This document shows, piece after piece, positions 1-9,051 of a DNA stretch of 64,000 nt; positions within the stretch are counted from its first letter, which is position 1; each line of letters opens with the position of its first letter. The notes under the pieces were generated by a model. It saw only the letters and a program-made list of their open reading frames with translations. It made no database searches and was not told the DNA's origin. The position numbers and the translations under genes are program-made. Source of the stretch: Lacinutrix neustonica (GTDB lineage: Bacteria > Bacteroidota > Bacteroidia > Flavobacteriales > Flavobacteriaceae); NCBI RefSeq assembly GCF_026625145.1, contig NZ_CP113088.1, positions 2,707,501 to 2,771,500 on the forward strand, read 5' to 3'.

Positions 1-113
1 TTTTGTTGGTTGTCTTTGGGCTTAAACGCTTTTACTTTATTAAAGCCATAGGTTAAACTTAAAATAAGAATGACGTAACAAAAGCTTATGATAATAATGC
101 TTAAACTCAACAT
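1..113 (-). CDS. Glycosyltransferase family 2, N-terminal fragment (runs off the window)
   Basis: Only the first 37 codons are inside the window. The reverse-strand ATG at 113-111 opens a hydrophobic N-terminal segment (MLSLSIIIISFCYVILILSL) followed by a basic stretch with KVKAFKPK, which is the usual start of membrane-anchored family 2 glycosyltransferases in Flavobacteria. The catalytic domain lies outside. The ATG overlaps the stop codon of the upstream membrane protein gene, which suggests translational coupling in one transcript. Assignment rests on the N-terminal pattern and on the neighbour only. Confidence 0.5.
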   Translation of the reverse strand, partial: MLSLSIIIISFCYVILILSLTYGFNKVKAFKPKDNQQ

Positions 114-1081
114 GAAACATCTTGTTTTGGAAGGTTAAAACGAAGCACAAAGTAGCTGCCAAATAGGCTAGGGATTACAAAATTAAGCAACCACATTAAG
201 GTAACTATACATAAAACAGAAATGTCGTTAATATCTGTAAAGGAGAATAGATATACCGCAACACTGCCTTTTATAACCACATCAAACAAATAAATGGTGG
301 GTGCCACCGAAACCAATAAATAATATGTTGTAATAACGATCATCGCCTCGTAATAGGCTAATGGAGTACCAAAGAGGTGTAGTAGAAAGTAAAACTGAAA
401 GGAGAATGTTCCATATCGAATAAAGGAAAGGATTACGGCTAAAACTTTGAGATTAAAACTTAGTTTTTTTATGAAATTTTTAATTTTTTCAAAAGGAAAA
501 CCTTTTATTTTATATTGCGTTTTTTTGAGTACGATAACAATAATAGTTGAAATGACGGCGATTATAATGAAGTATCTTGAGACTTTAACATAATTAATAT
601 CTAACGCATATTTAGAGATAAATAACCAAAACCCAACACAACCCATCACGATAGTAACACCCATTTGCATAACATTACTTAATAAGTTTAAAAGCAAGAC
701 TTTTTTACGATAATTTTTGGTGTAATAGACTGCTTTAGCACCGTATTCTCCTATACGATTGGGTGTAAAAAGAGAAGCAGTGAATGCTCCTAAACTTTGT
801 TGAAGCGCTTCAAAAAAAGTGATTTCCTTAATCGAAGTCACCAAAATTTTCCATTTGAAAATTTCAAAAAACCAGTTAAAAAGGGATAAAAAGATTAAAA
901 AGAAGATGTTTTCCACAGAAAAAACATTTTTTTTATTCAAAATATTAATAAATTCCGCAAAATCAAGAGTGCCATTATTAACTAATTTGTTGTACATAAA
1001 ATAAAATGCGGCAACAACGATACTTAATTTAATAAGTACAAAAAAGAATTGTTTAGTTTTGTAGGATACTGTATTGTACAA
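107..1081 (-). CDS. Lysylphosphatidylglycerol synthase TM region / UPF0104-like membrane protein
   Basis: A 324-residue integral membrane protein with about eight hydrophobic segments spread over its length. The NRIGEYGAKAVYY segment near residue 108-120 resembles the conserved glycine-containing motif of the LPG-synthase transmembrane (YbhN/AglD-like) family, whose members act as lipid or lipid-linked sugar flippase-like proteins. The gene overlaps the start of a family 2 glycosyltransferase, and such pairs are common in Flavobacteria, so a role in moving or modifying a lipid-linked glycan is plausible but inferred. Basic C-terminus, no signal peptide beyond the first membrane segment. The specific substrate cannot be read from the sequence. 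Confidence 0.6.
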   Translation of the reverse strand: MYNTVSYKTKQFFFVLIKLSIVVAAFYFMYNKLVNNGTLDFAEFINILNKKNVFSVENIFFLIFLSLFNWFFEIFKWKILVTSIKEITFFEALQQSLGAFTASLFTPNRIGEYGAKAVYYTKNYRKKVLLLNLLSNVMQMGVTIVMGCVGFWLFISKYALDINYVKVSRYFIIIAVISTIIVIVLKKTQYKIKGFPFEKIKNFIKKLSFNLKVLAVILSFIRYGTFSFQFYFLLHLFGTPLAYYEAMIVITTYYLLVSVAPTIYLFDVVIKGSVAVYLFSFTDINDISVLCIVTLMWLLNFVIPSLFGSYFVLRFNLPKQDVSC

Positions 1082-1126
1082 ATATTAGGTGTTTTTCACC
1101 ATGCAAATTAAACCAAATATTATATA

Positions 1127-1756
1127 ATGAAAGCCTTAATTAAATATCTTACTTTTTTTAGTGTATTATTCCTTTTCATAAACCACAGTTATGCACAAAG
1201 GGAAACGAGCAAATGGAAGGCATTGATTGCTGTAGGCATTAATGGTCCTGGACAAGACGGCTTAGTAAAACCTTTTGTCGCCAATGGCGTCAATTTTCCT
1301 ACAATTAATTTAGGGGTGCAACGCATGCTAAAAAGAAAAGTGGGGGTTAAGCTAGATTTGGGATATAACCGATTTTCTAATGCAGAAGAGTCACCGAATT
1401 TAAAATTAATTATACCCGCATTAATGCACAAATAGTTTACGACAGCACCTCAGATTTCACGTTCTTACCTATTGGTATGGGCTTAGTTTTTCATGCAGGT
1501 CCTGGGTATTCTTCAATTAAACCACTCGGTTTTTATAAAGAGAATAACACGTCTTTTTTAAATGTCATGGGAGGTTTAGAATTACATAAAGCACTATCCG
1601 AGAACGGTTTCCGTTTTTGTTGATGGCTCTTATGTTCTAGGTTTTGGTAAAGAATTTGATCCCATTTTAAAAGGTTTTGGGTCCTTTAATGGCAATTTAT
1701 TTACAGCGACCGTTGGTGTTTCGGTTTCTTTAAGTGGATGTGCATATTGCAACTAA
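1127..1756 (+). CDS. Outer-membrane beta-barrel protein (two CCGG-type frameshifts)
   Basis: Signal peptide at residues 1-23 (cleavage after the AQ in SYAQRET), then alternating polar/hydrophobic strands including GVQRMLKRKVGVKLDLGYN, typical of small outer-membrane barrels of Bacteroidota. The reading frame breaks twice. At 1394 CACCGAAT restores as CACCGGAAT, and at 1598-1603 TCCGAGA restores as TCCGGA; after both corrections a continuous 209-residue protein runs to the TAA at 1754-1756, directly abutting the ruvC ATG. Middle part includes FLPIGMGLVFHAGPGY and the C-terminal part FVDGSYVLGFGKEF. Function unknown; probably a porin-like or OmpW/OmpA-barrel-like surface protein. Confidence 0.65.
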
Positions 1757-2311
1757 ATGACAGAAGAAAAAATAATTTTAGGTATTGATCCAGGAACGAC
1801 CATAATGGGTTTCGGTCTCATAAAAGTGGTCAAAAAAAAGATGTATTTCCTACAGCTTAATGAACTCGATTTAAAAAAATACGATGACCATTACTTAAAA
1901 TTAAAACTCATTTTTGAACGTACCATAGAATTGATAGATACGCACCATCCCGATGAGATAGCTATTGAAGCTCCTTTTTTTGGTAAGAACGTACAGAGTA
2001 TGCTTAAGCTGGGCCGTGCTCAAGGAGTGGCTATGGCAGCAGGCTTATCGCGTGAGATCCCAATTACAGAATATGCGCCTAAAAAAATAAAAATGGCCAT
2101 TACGGGTAATGGGAATGCCAGTAAAGAGCAAGTGGCGAAAATGTTACAAAGTATGCTCGGACTTAAAACCTTACCGAAAAATTTAGATTCCATGGATGGA
2201 TTGGGGGCTGCAGTGTGTCATTTCTATAATCAAGGCCGCGTAGAGATTGGTAAAAGTTATACGGGTTGGAGCGCTTTTGTAAAGCAGAATGAGAAGCGGG
2301 TAAAGAAGTAA
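1757..2311 (+). CDS. ruvC: Crossover junction endodeoxyribonuclease RuvC
   Basis: 184 residues, normal RuvC length. It cleaves Holliday junctions together with RuvAB during recombination. The RNase H-like core starts with LGIDPGTTIMGFG near residue 8 (first catalytic Asp), followed by the EAPFFGKNVQSMLKLGRAQG block around residue 70-90 (catalytic Glu and DNA-binding loop) and the C-terminal DSMDGLGAAVCHFY block carrying the last acidic residues. Start ATG at 1757 immediately follows the stop of the preceding membrane-protein gene with no gap. hemW follows about 140 bases downstream, a conserved order in Flavobacteria. No breaks in this gene. Confidence 0.95.
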   Translation: MTEEKIILGIDPGTTIMGFGLIKVVKKKMYFLQLNELDLKKYDDHYLKLKLIFERTIELIDTHHPDEIAIEAPFFGKNVQSMLKLGRAQGVAMAAGLSREIPITEYAPKKIKMAITGNGNASKEQVAKMLQSMLGLKTLPKNLDSMDGLGAAVCHFYNQGRVEIGKSYTGWSAFVKQNEKRVKK

Positions 2312-2452
2312 GCAGTGAGAAGTATAAGTGACAACCGTGTTTTTCAATGAATTCCTATTAAAAACGCCTATTTAAAAATGCATTTTACAATACTATTTAC
2401 TTTTAAAATTGATGTTATGCATGGTCTATTGCGATCAAAAACTAAAAACTAA

Positions 2453-3632
2453 ATGGCAGGTATATACATTCACATCCCCTTTTGTAAACAAGCCTGCCAC
2501 TATTGTGACTTTCATTTTTCGACGTCTTTAAAAATGAAGGATGAACTTATTTTGGCATTAATTTCAGAACTTGAATTACGAAAAAATGAGTTTAAAAATA
2601 GTACGGTAGAAACCATTTACTTTGGTGGTGGTACACCAAGTTTGTTGTCCGGAGAAGAATTAAAACGCATTATAGATGCCATTTTCAAGAACTATACCGT
2701 ATCAAACCATCCCGAAATAACTTTAGAAGCAAATCCGAGACGATTTAATAGTAGCGAATACTACTGTTGTATTAAGTGCAGACGAAAGACAATCGAAGTC
2801 CATATTTAAATCTTACAGAGACATTGGTATCAATAGGTTAAGCATTGGCATTCAATCTTTCTTTGAAAAGGACCTAAAGCTTATGAATCGGGCCCACAAT
2901 GCAACCGAGGCAAAAGCCTGTTTGGAACAAGCAACCAAATATTTTGATAATATCTCACTGGATTTAATTTATGGGATTCCTGGTACCACTAATGAGGAAT
3001 GGCAAATTAATATTGACACTGCTTTAAGTTTTGGTGTCAATCATATTTCCAGTTACGCCTTAACGGTAGAGCCCAAAACAGCATTAGCGGCTTTTATTGC
3101 TAAAGGAATAATTGATGACGTTGACGATGCTTTAGCACAAGAGCAATTTTATATGTTGATTGATAGTTTGGAAGCCAACAATTTTGTGCACTATGAATTG
3201 TCTAACTTTGGAAAAGACCGTTATTTTAGTAAAAATAATTCGGCGTATTGGCAAGGTAAATCTTATATTGGTATTGGGCCATCTGCACATTCTTTTGATG
3301 GTCAACGACGCGGTTGGAATGTGCGGAATAATATAAAATATATTAAGTCCATTCAGAATCATGAGTTGCCTATAGAAATAGAAATATTGACAACAGCCGA
3401 TCAATATAATGAGTATGTCATGACAGGTTTACGTACGGTTTGGGGCGTCTCTATGCAAAAGGTAAGAGCGGAATTTGGACCAGTTTTTGAAAATTATCTT
3501 TTTCAACAAGCCCGTAAACACATCAAGGAACAATTGTTGTATATTGATAAGGAAACCCTTTTTGTTACTAAAAAAGGAAAATTTTTGAGCGATGGCATTG
3601 CTTCAGATTTATTTAAAATTAATACAGTTTGA
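2453..3632 (+). CDS. hemW: Radical SAM family haem chaperone HemW (one CCGG-type frameshift)
   Basis: Related to oxygen-independent coproporphyrinogen III oxidase HemN but of the shorter HemW type, which inserts or traffics haem. The radical SAM cluster motif is at the N-terminus: HIPFCKQACHYC gives Cys11, Cys15 and Cys18. FGGGTPSLL around residue 60 and LDLIYGIPGTTNEEW further on are family hallmarks. The frame breaks at 2734-2740, where AATCCGAGACGA restores as AATCCGGACGA; the repaired protein has EANPDDLIVANTTVVLSADE and then RLSIGIQSFFEKDLKLMNR, giving about 392 residues. The stop codon overlaps the start of the cyclase gene, so the two are probably co-translated. Confidence 0.9.
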
Positions 3633-4369
3633 TAACAATTTTACAAGATAAAAACTATACTATCGATTTATCTAAACCATTGGATATTTCAATGCCGCTA
3701 CGCGCGTCAAAAACGAATGCAAATGCTTGGTATATTGAGGAACCTAAAATAGAACCTGTAGTGTTGGGAAAATGGATTGCAAGTGTGAAAAAGGGTGCTT
3801 CGGTAAACTTTAATAACATTGCCTTTAATCCTCATGCACATGGTACACACACGGAATGTGTTGGGCACATTACTGAGACTTTTTATAGCATTAATAAATG
3901 CCTAAAACGTTTTATGTTTACTGCCGAAGTGATCACTGTAGCGCCTGAAATTAAAGGGGATGATCGCATTATTTCTAAAAAGCAAGTGCAATTTCTATTA
4001 CCACGCAAAACACCGTAAGCCTTAGTTATTAGAACCATGCCCAATACTAAAGATAAAAAATCAAGACAGTATTCTAATACGAATTGGCCGTATTTAACCG
4101 AGGAAGCTGCGGTTTATATGCGCGAGAAAGGCATTCTTCATTTACTTATAGATTTACCAAGTGTAGATAAAGAGAAAGATGAAGGACAATTATTAGCACA
4201 CAAGGCTTTTTGGGATGTTCATGGAAACATACGAACCGAAGCGACCATCACAGAACTTATTTATGTACCTAATAAAGTGAAAGATGGTAGTTATATTTTA
4301 AACCTTCAAATTGCACCCTTCGAAAATGATGCCACGCCTAGTAAACCTGTTTTATACAAGATAGATTAA
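3629..4369 (+). CDS. Cyclase / kynurenine formamidase-like metal-dependent hydrolase (two frameshifts)
   Basis: A member of the cyclase family (PF04199), a zinc-dependent amidohydrolase fold that includes bacterial kynurenine formamidases. The metal-binding signature HAHGTHTECVGHI is at residues 70-82. In-frame stop codons upstream force a TTG start at 3629 that overlaps the hemW stop. The frame breaks twice: near 3992 (probably one A lost from a short run) and near 4013-4017, where ACCGTAAGCC probably stands for ACCGGAGCC, giving the expected NTGALVIRT sequence; both together restore a 246-residue protein. The C-terminal part (MPNTKDKKSRQYSNTNWPYL) matches the family. Substrate not determinable. 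Confidence 0.75.
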
Positions 4370-4370
4370 T

Positions 4371-4979
4371 ATGGAAATTTTATTTGCAATCATATTTGGC
4401 ATTATTGCTTCTTTAGGAGTAACGACTTATATAAAACATGTTGAGACTAAAAAATTAGCACAATCACAATCTGTTATTTTATTAGATAAGATTAAAAAAG
4501 TGTGCAAATTTATTACGGTTGAAGGCGATTTTGCTGAAATCTATCATTATGAAAACGTAAAGGAACGTTTCTTAAAATTAATATCAAGCCGAAAACGAGC
4601 CTTAGTTATTATCGATGCAAAAGCTTACGTGGGTTTCGATTTATCAAAAATTGATATGACTGCAAATGCCATTACAAAAACGGTGGTTTTAAATCACTTT
4701 CCAACACCTGAAATATTGTCTATTGAAACAAATCTTAAATATTACGACAAAAAAGATGGTTTATTTAACAAATTTGAAGCCCACGATTTAACCGCTTTAC
4801 ATAATGAAGCTAAATCACACATTAGGGAAAAAGTCCCCGAAAGTGGCTTGTTTCAAATCGCACAAAAAGAAGCTTTAGAATCGGTATTACTTATAGAAGG
4901 TATAGTGCAAACCATAGGATGGAAATTAGACTATACCGCTCTAAAAGTTGAAGAGCGTGATATAAAGGCACTAGAATAA
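4371..4979 (+). CDS. DUF4230 domain-containing protein
   Basis: 202 residues: one N-terminal membrane anchor (residues 1-20, ILFAIIFGIIASLGVTTYI) followed by an extracytoplasmic or periplasmic domain of the DUF4230 type, with the recognisable ITVEGDFAEIYHYE block and a C-terminal helix with ALESVLLIEGIVQTIGWKLDY. It starts one base after the stop of the cyclase gene, so the two genes form an operon. Function of the family is unknown. No breaks. Confidence 0.75.
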   Translation: MEILFAIIFGIIASLGVTTYIKHVETKKLAQSQSVILLDKIKKVCKFITVEGDFAEIYHYENVKERFLKLISSRKRALVIIDAKAYVGFDLSKIDMTANAITKTVVLNHFPTPEILSIETNLKYYDKKDGLFNKFEAHDLTALHNEAKSHIREKVPESGLFQIAQKEALESVLLIEGIVQTIGWKLDYTALKVEERDIKALE

Positions 4980-5087
4980 TACTAATAACAGTGATGTTTA
5001 ATCGATACAAAATTCAATTTATTCAATAGAGTCATCCTTTATCGGTAATTTTTTCTAATTTTAGTTGTCAAGTTTTAAATTTAGATT

Positions 5088-5231
5088 ATGAAAAGCTTAC
5101 TGGATTACTTAAATGATACTTTGGAAAGTTTAGATATTCCACCGATTATTATAGTCAGTAAGAATAAAAAGAGGCTGTCAAGGAAACGTGCTTTAAATAA
5201 AAGACCCAAATATAAAGAAGATTCAATTTAA
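5088..5231 (+). CDS. Small basic protein, 47 residues
   Basis: ATG at 5088 opens a 47-codon frame ending TAA at 5229-5231. The product begins MKSLLDYLNDTLESLDIPP, contains IIIVSKNKKRLSRKRALNKR and is strongly basic in the second half. It is preceded by a possible -7 box (TAATTTTA near 5056-5063) and sits between DUF4230 and the MmcQ/YjbR gene on the same strand. The amphipathic start and basic end suggest a real small protein, perhaps membrane- or nucleic-acid-associated, but I do not recognise a family. Confidence 0.4.
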   Translation: MKSLLDYLNDTLESLDIPPIIIVSKNKKRLSRKRALNKRPKYKEDSI

Positions 5232-5246
5232 CTAAAGTTTAAATGG

Positions 5247-5612
5247 ATGGATATTGAATACCTTCGCGATTATTGTTTAAGTAAATCCGGAACTACAGAA
5301 GATTTCCCCTTTGATAAAAATACTTTAGTTTTTAAAGTGGTGGGAAAAATGTTCGCCTTAGCACCATTAGATCAATGGGAAAAAGGCTTGGCCTCAATAA
5401 ATTTAAAAGCGAATCCGGAGTACGCTTTGGAGCTTCGAGCTGCGTACGAAAGTATTCAACCTGGTTTTCATATGAATAAAAAGCATTGGAATACCCTGGA
5501 CATTTACAAAGGAGAATTATCTCCAAAATTGATAATGGCACTCATTGACCATTCTTATGATATGGTTGTAAAAGGAATGACTAAAAAAAAACGACAAGAA
5601 TTAAATCTTTAG
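5247..5612 (+). CDS. MmcQ/YjbR family protein
   Basis: 121 residues, the whole length of the family (CyaY-like / double-wing fold). Recognisable from the start DIEYLRDYCLSKSGTTEDFPFD, followed by TLVFKVVGKMFAL and the C-terminal HMNKKHWNTLDIY and LIDHSYDMVVKGM blocks. Family members have been suggested to bind DNA, but no activity is established for this branch. Of the two ATGs (5243 and 5247) only 5247 is in the coding frame. No frameshift despite two intact CCGG sites (5288 and 5415), so the CCGG-associated errors are not fully penetrant. Confidence 0.85.
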   Translation: MDIEYLRDYCLSKSGTTEDFPFDKNTLVFKVVGKMFALAPLDQWEKGLASINLKANPEYALELRAAYESIQPGFHMNKKHWNTLDIYKGELSPKLIMALIDHSYDMVVKGMTKKKRQELNL

Positions 5613-6135
5613 AAATCATTTATCTAAAGTTATCTACCATTAATCGATACAAAGCTTGAGTTGAAAGAAATTTGTCAATTTGATGAGGACTTACTGTTAA
5701 TTTTGAATAGAAATTAAACAAATTATCAAAAATGAATTTTAAAGCACTTCCTATAATTTCAATGTTATATTCAAAAAAAAGTGGTGCCTCTAATGAAGAG
5801 ATATCTAAAACTCATGATGTCAAAATTAAGCATTGTAGAATTTTATATAATAACTTAAAACATTTAGAGTTTATATCGTGCTTTGAATTGGACTTGAATA
5901 AAAAAATGAAGATAGATATTCATTAATTTTTCTTCAAGAACTTGAAAGTAATAAGTGTACTACTCAAAAAAGCACTATAAAATCAATAGAGTATTGCAAA
6001 ACCTAAAAAAGACCAATTACCATTCGTCTACACTTAAGCGTTATTCATCTACATTAAACGCAGTGTAATCGAAATGAATAACTCTTCTCTTAGAAATGAG
6101 GTAATTTCGCTCTTATTCATAATAAAACCCTCCTA
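5613..6135. other. Intergenic stretch with one doubtful small frame
   Basis: About 520 bases between the MmcQ/YjbR gene and the signalling operon. A 64-codon forward frame at 5732-5926 has a loosely winged-helix-like sequence (GASNEEISKTHDVKIKHCRILYNNLKHL) but no promoter or partner, and no homologous pattern I recognise; it may be a decayed DNA-binding protein gene. The right-hand end holds the direct-repeat operator annotated separately. Nothing else stands out. Confidence 0.4.
6022..6049 (+). promoter_or_regulatory. Putative LytTR direct-repeat operator before the signalling operon
   Basis: Two direct repeats, ATTCGTCTACACTTA at 6022 and ATTCATCTACATTAA at 6043, start exactly 21 nt apart (two helical turns), which is the usual geometry of LytTR-family binding sites. 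They lie 87-114 bases before the receiver gene at 6136. A LytTR response regulator is encoded at the end of the same operon, so autoregulation is the simple reading. No good -7 box exists at the +60 position; a weaker TAATTTCG is at 6102-6109. Confidence 0.55.
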
Positions 6136-6549
6136 ATGATTAAGAAACTCAAAATCCTCCTGATTGAGGACGACATGATAGAAATAATGAAATTGAACAG
6201 AACAATTTCTACTTTAAAATTAGATCATAAAATTATAGAAGCAAACAATGGTGAAGAAGCACTGCAAATATTAGAGCAAAAAGATAACTTACCCGATATA
6301 ATTTTATTAGATTTAAACATGCCTAAAATAAATGGTATTGAGTTTTTAAATATCTTAAAAAAAGATGCTGTGCTAAAGTACATACCAACAATAATTTTAA
6401 CAACATCTAATAATCAAAAAGACTTACTGGAATGTTATAAAACTGGTGTTGCTGGATATATAATAAAGCCATTAAAATATGAGGACTATGTTAGTAAAAT
6501 TGAAAAATTATTAGCATATTGGAGTGTGAACGAATTAATAGTAGTTTAA
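6136..6549 (+). CDS. Single-domain response regulator (receiver only)
   Basis: 137 residues containing only a CheY-like receiver of the Rcp1-like subtype. Acidic pocket Glu11-Asp12-Asp13, phospho-acceptor Asp59 in LLDLNMP, Thr89/Thr90 in ILTTSNN and Lys111 in YIIKPL are all present, so it should accept phosphate. There is no output domain; it would act by protein interaction or as a phosphate sink in the relay. It is the first gene of a tightly packed operon with an H-NOX protein three bases downstream and two histidine kinases further on, which are its likely phosphodonors. Confidence 0.9.
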   Translation: MIKKLKILLIEDDMIEIMKLNRTISTLKLDHKIIEANNGEEALQILEQKDNLPDIILLDLNMPKINGIEFLNILKKDAVLKYIPTIILTTSNNQKDLLECYKTGVAGYIIKPLKYEDYVSKIEKLLAYWSVNELIVV

Positions 6550-6552
6550 AAT

Positions 6553-7092
6553 ATGAAAGGCATCGTTTTTACTGAATTTTTAGAGTTAGTTGAAGATAAG
6601 TTTGGTTTAGAAATGGTAGATCGTATGATTTCTAATTCTGATTTAGAATCAAAAGGGATATATACAGCAGTTGGTACTTATAGTTTTTCAGAAATGCTAC
6701 AATTATTACAGCATTTAAGCATAAACACTGGTATTTCAATAGATAATCTATTATTGGTATATGGAGAACATTTTTTTAAAGTAATAGAAGACAGTTATCC
6801 AGGACTTTTAGCAACTTATAAGGACCCTATAGAAATGATCTCTTCTATAGAAAATCATATTCATGTAGAGGTAAGAAAAATATATCCAGATGCAGAATTA
6901 CCAACTTTTGTAGTAGTTCAAAAAACAGAGGATTCATTAATAATGATATATAAATCTAGTAGAGCCATGCATCATTTTGGTTTAGGATTAATGAATAAAA
7001 CGTTTGAGCACTTTAATTCAAAAGCAATTATCACATTAGAAAAGGTTAAAGAAGACGGAACAGAAGTAAGATTTATTATTAATAAAAATTAA
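6553..7092 (+). CDS. H-NOX haem-nitric oxide binding protein
   Basis: A stand-alone haem NO-binding domain (PF07700) of 179 residues, the normal length of bacterial H-NOX proteins. The proximal haem ligand is most likely His104 in HIHVEVRKIYP, and the haem-propionate-binding YxSxR motif is present as Tyr133-Lys-Ser135-Ser-Arg137. Bacterial H-NOX proteins bind nitric oxide and modulate partner histidine kinases or cyclic-di-GMP enzymes, often controlling biofilm formation. Its stop overlaps the start of the PAS histidine kinase (TAATG), which makes that kinase the likely partner. Cytoplasmic, no membrane segment. Confidence 0.9.
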   Translation: MKGIVFTEFLELVEDKFGLEMVDRMISNSDLESKGIYTAVGTYSFSEMLQLLQHLSINTGISIDNLLLVYGEHFFKVIEDSYPGLLATYKDPIEMISSIENHIHVEVRKIYPDAELPTFVVVQKTEDSLIMIYKSSRAMHHFGLGLMNKTFEHFNSKAIITLEKVKEDGTEVRFIINKN

Positions 7093-9050
7093 TGAGCCAA
7101 GATCAATTAGATATACTACAAAGGGCTCTTAAACGTGAAAAAGCTGCAAGAAAAGCAGCTGAGAAAATTCTGGAAGAAAAGTCCGAGAGAACTTTATTTA
7201 ACATCTCAAAAATTAGAAGAACTTCTCGATCAAAAATCTTCTCAGTTACAAGGTGTTTTTGAAAATATTGTAGATGCATACGTTGTTATGGATCTAGAAG
7301 GAAATGTGTTGAAGTTTAACGAAGCAGCGACCAGGTTATTTGGTTATGATATTAGTAAAGAAGCTGTAAATGTGGTTGATCTAATTTACTATAAAGATTA
7401 TCAGTATGCAATATCCTCTTTTACAGATTTACAGACCAAAGGTTTTTTTAAAAATTATGAAGCTAGAATATACACCAAATCTAAAGATGTAAAATGGGTA
7501 CACATAAATGCTAGTATTATTTTTGATAAAGAAAAAAAACCAATGGCGGCACAAGGCATTGTTAGAGATATATCAGACCAAAAAGCATCCGAAGAAAAAT
7601 TAATAGAGTCTGAAAACAGATTGTCAGCTTTAATTTTAAATTTAGATAGTGGTATTTTATTAGAAGATCAAAACCGAAGAATAGCACTAACAAACAAAAG
7701 ATTTTGCCAACTGTTTAGTATTCCTGTAGCTCCTGACCTATTAGTTGGGCAGGACTGCTCTAATGCAGCAGAGCAAAGTAAATTACAGTTTGAAAATCCG
7801 AATCTTTTGTTTTAAGGATTGAAGAGATTTTAAAAAGTAAAACCATTGTTTTGGCAGATGAGCTGGTGATGACTAACGGCAAAATTCTAGAAAGAGATTT
7901 TATTCCTATAGTAGAAGATGATAAATATAAAGGCCATCTGTGGGCTTATAGAGATGTAACTCTAAATAAAACATACAGTAAAAGCCTAGAAAAACAAAAA
8001 CAAAAATATTACAGCATTATTGCAAACATGAATTTAGGATTAGTTGAAGTAAATAATAACGACGAAATCCTAATGGTTAACCAAAGCTTTGAAGATATAT
8101 CGGGTTATTCTGCACATGAATTAATTGGAAAAAAAGGAGGTCAGGTTTTTGCAGTAGAAAATGGTGTTGAAACCATAGTTCAAGAAAACGAAAAACGTAA
8201 AAAAGGCCAATCAAATTCTTATGAGCTTAAAGTAAAAAATAAAGCAGGAGAAATAAGGTATTGGTTAATAAGTGGAGCGCCAAATTACAATTTAGAAGGA
8301 GAGGTTGTTGGATCTATTGGGATTCATTTAGATATTACAGAATTAAAAAGTTTAGAATTTCAAAAAGAAAAACTTTTAGAAAAATTAGAAAAAAGTAATG
8401 ACGAGTTACAAGAATACGCTCACATTGTTTCTCATGATTTAAAATCACCATTGCGCAGTATTTATGCATTAGTAAGCTGGTTAAAAGAAGATAATAAAGG
8501 TAAACTAGATGACATAAGCTTGCAGAATTTCGCACACATAGAAACAACTTTAGAAAAAATGGAACAGCTTATAACAGATGTTTTAAATTATTCAAGTGTT
8601 GGTGCAGATAATACAGAGAAAGTAAATGTAAATTTAAATAGCTTAGTTAATGAGTTACTTACAATGCTCTATGTGCCGGAAAATATTGAGATTAAAATTT
8701 CAAATAGTTTACCTGTTGTAAAAGGGGATAAAACAAAATTGCAACAACTATTTCAAAACCTAATTAGTAACGCTGTAAAGTTTATAGATAAAGAGATAGG
8801 AAGCATAATCATTGATGTTGAGGACTTAAAAAGTCATTATAAGTTTTCTATACAAGATAATGGTATTGGTATAGACAAAAAGTTTCATGATAAAATATTT
8901 AAAATATTTCATGCTCTTAATAAAAGTAAAGACTCTACAGGTGTAGGATTGTCAATTGTTAAAAAAATTGTCAATCTGCATGAAGGTGAAATTTGGTTAA
9001 ATAGTGAGCCAAATGTTGGAACCTCATTTTATTTCACTTTAAAAAAATAA
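7092..9050 (+). CDS. Multi-PAS sensor histidine kinase, H-NOX-associated (two CCGG-type frameshifts)
   Basis: The true start is the ATG at 7092, overlapping the H-NOX stop; the first 30 residues (MSQDQLDILQRALKREKAAR and on) form a coiled coil. The frame breaks at 7182-7188 (GTCCGAGAGA for GTCCGGAGA) and at 7797-7801 (ATCCGAAT for ATCCGGAAT). Repaired, it is about 652 residues: coiled coil, PAS at roughly 50-175, a second PAS-like segment at 175-290, a third PAS at about 300-420, then DHp with the phospho-His in HIVSHDLKSPLRSI and an HATPase domain with N-box NLISNAVKF, DNGIGI and GVGLSIVKKI. No transmembrane segment, so it is a cytosolic sensor, fitting a soluble H-NOX partner. Confidence 0.9.
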
Positions 9051-9051
9051 A

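Noticed and set aside
2734..2740. Programmed ribosomal frameshifting as cause of the many split genes
   Set aside because: The breaks occur in unrelated genes, in both directions (+1 and -1), without slippery sequences or downstream structures, and all share a CCGG-derived read. Systematic base-calling error explains them better.
5732..5926. 64-codon forward frame resembling a winged-helix fragment
   Set aside because: No recognisable family, no promoter, weak codon pattern; mentioned only in the intergenic entry.
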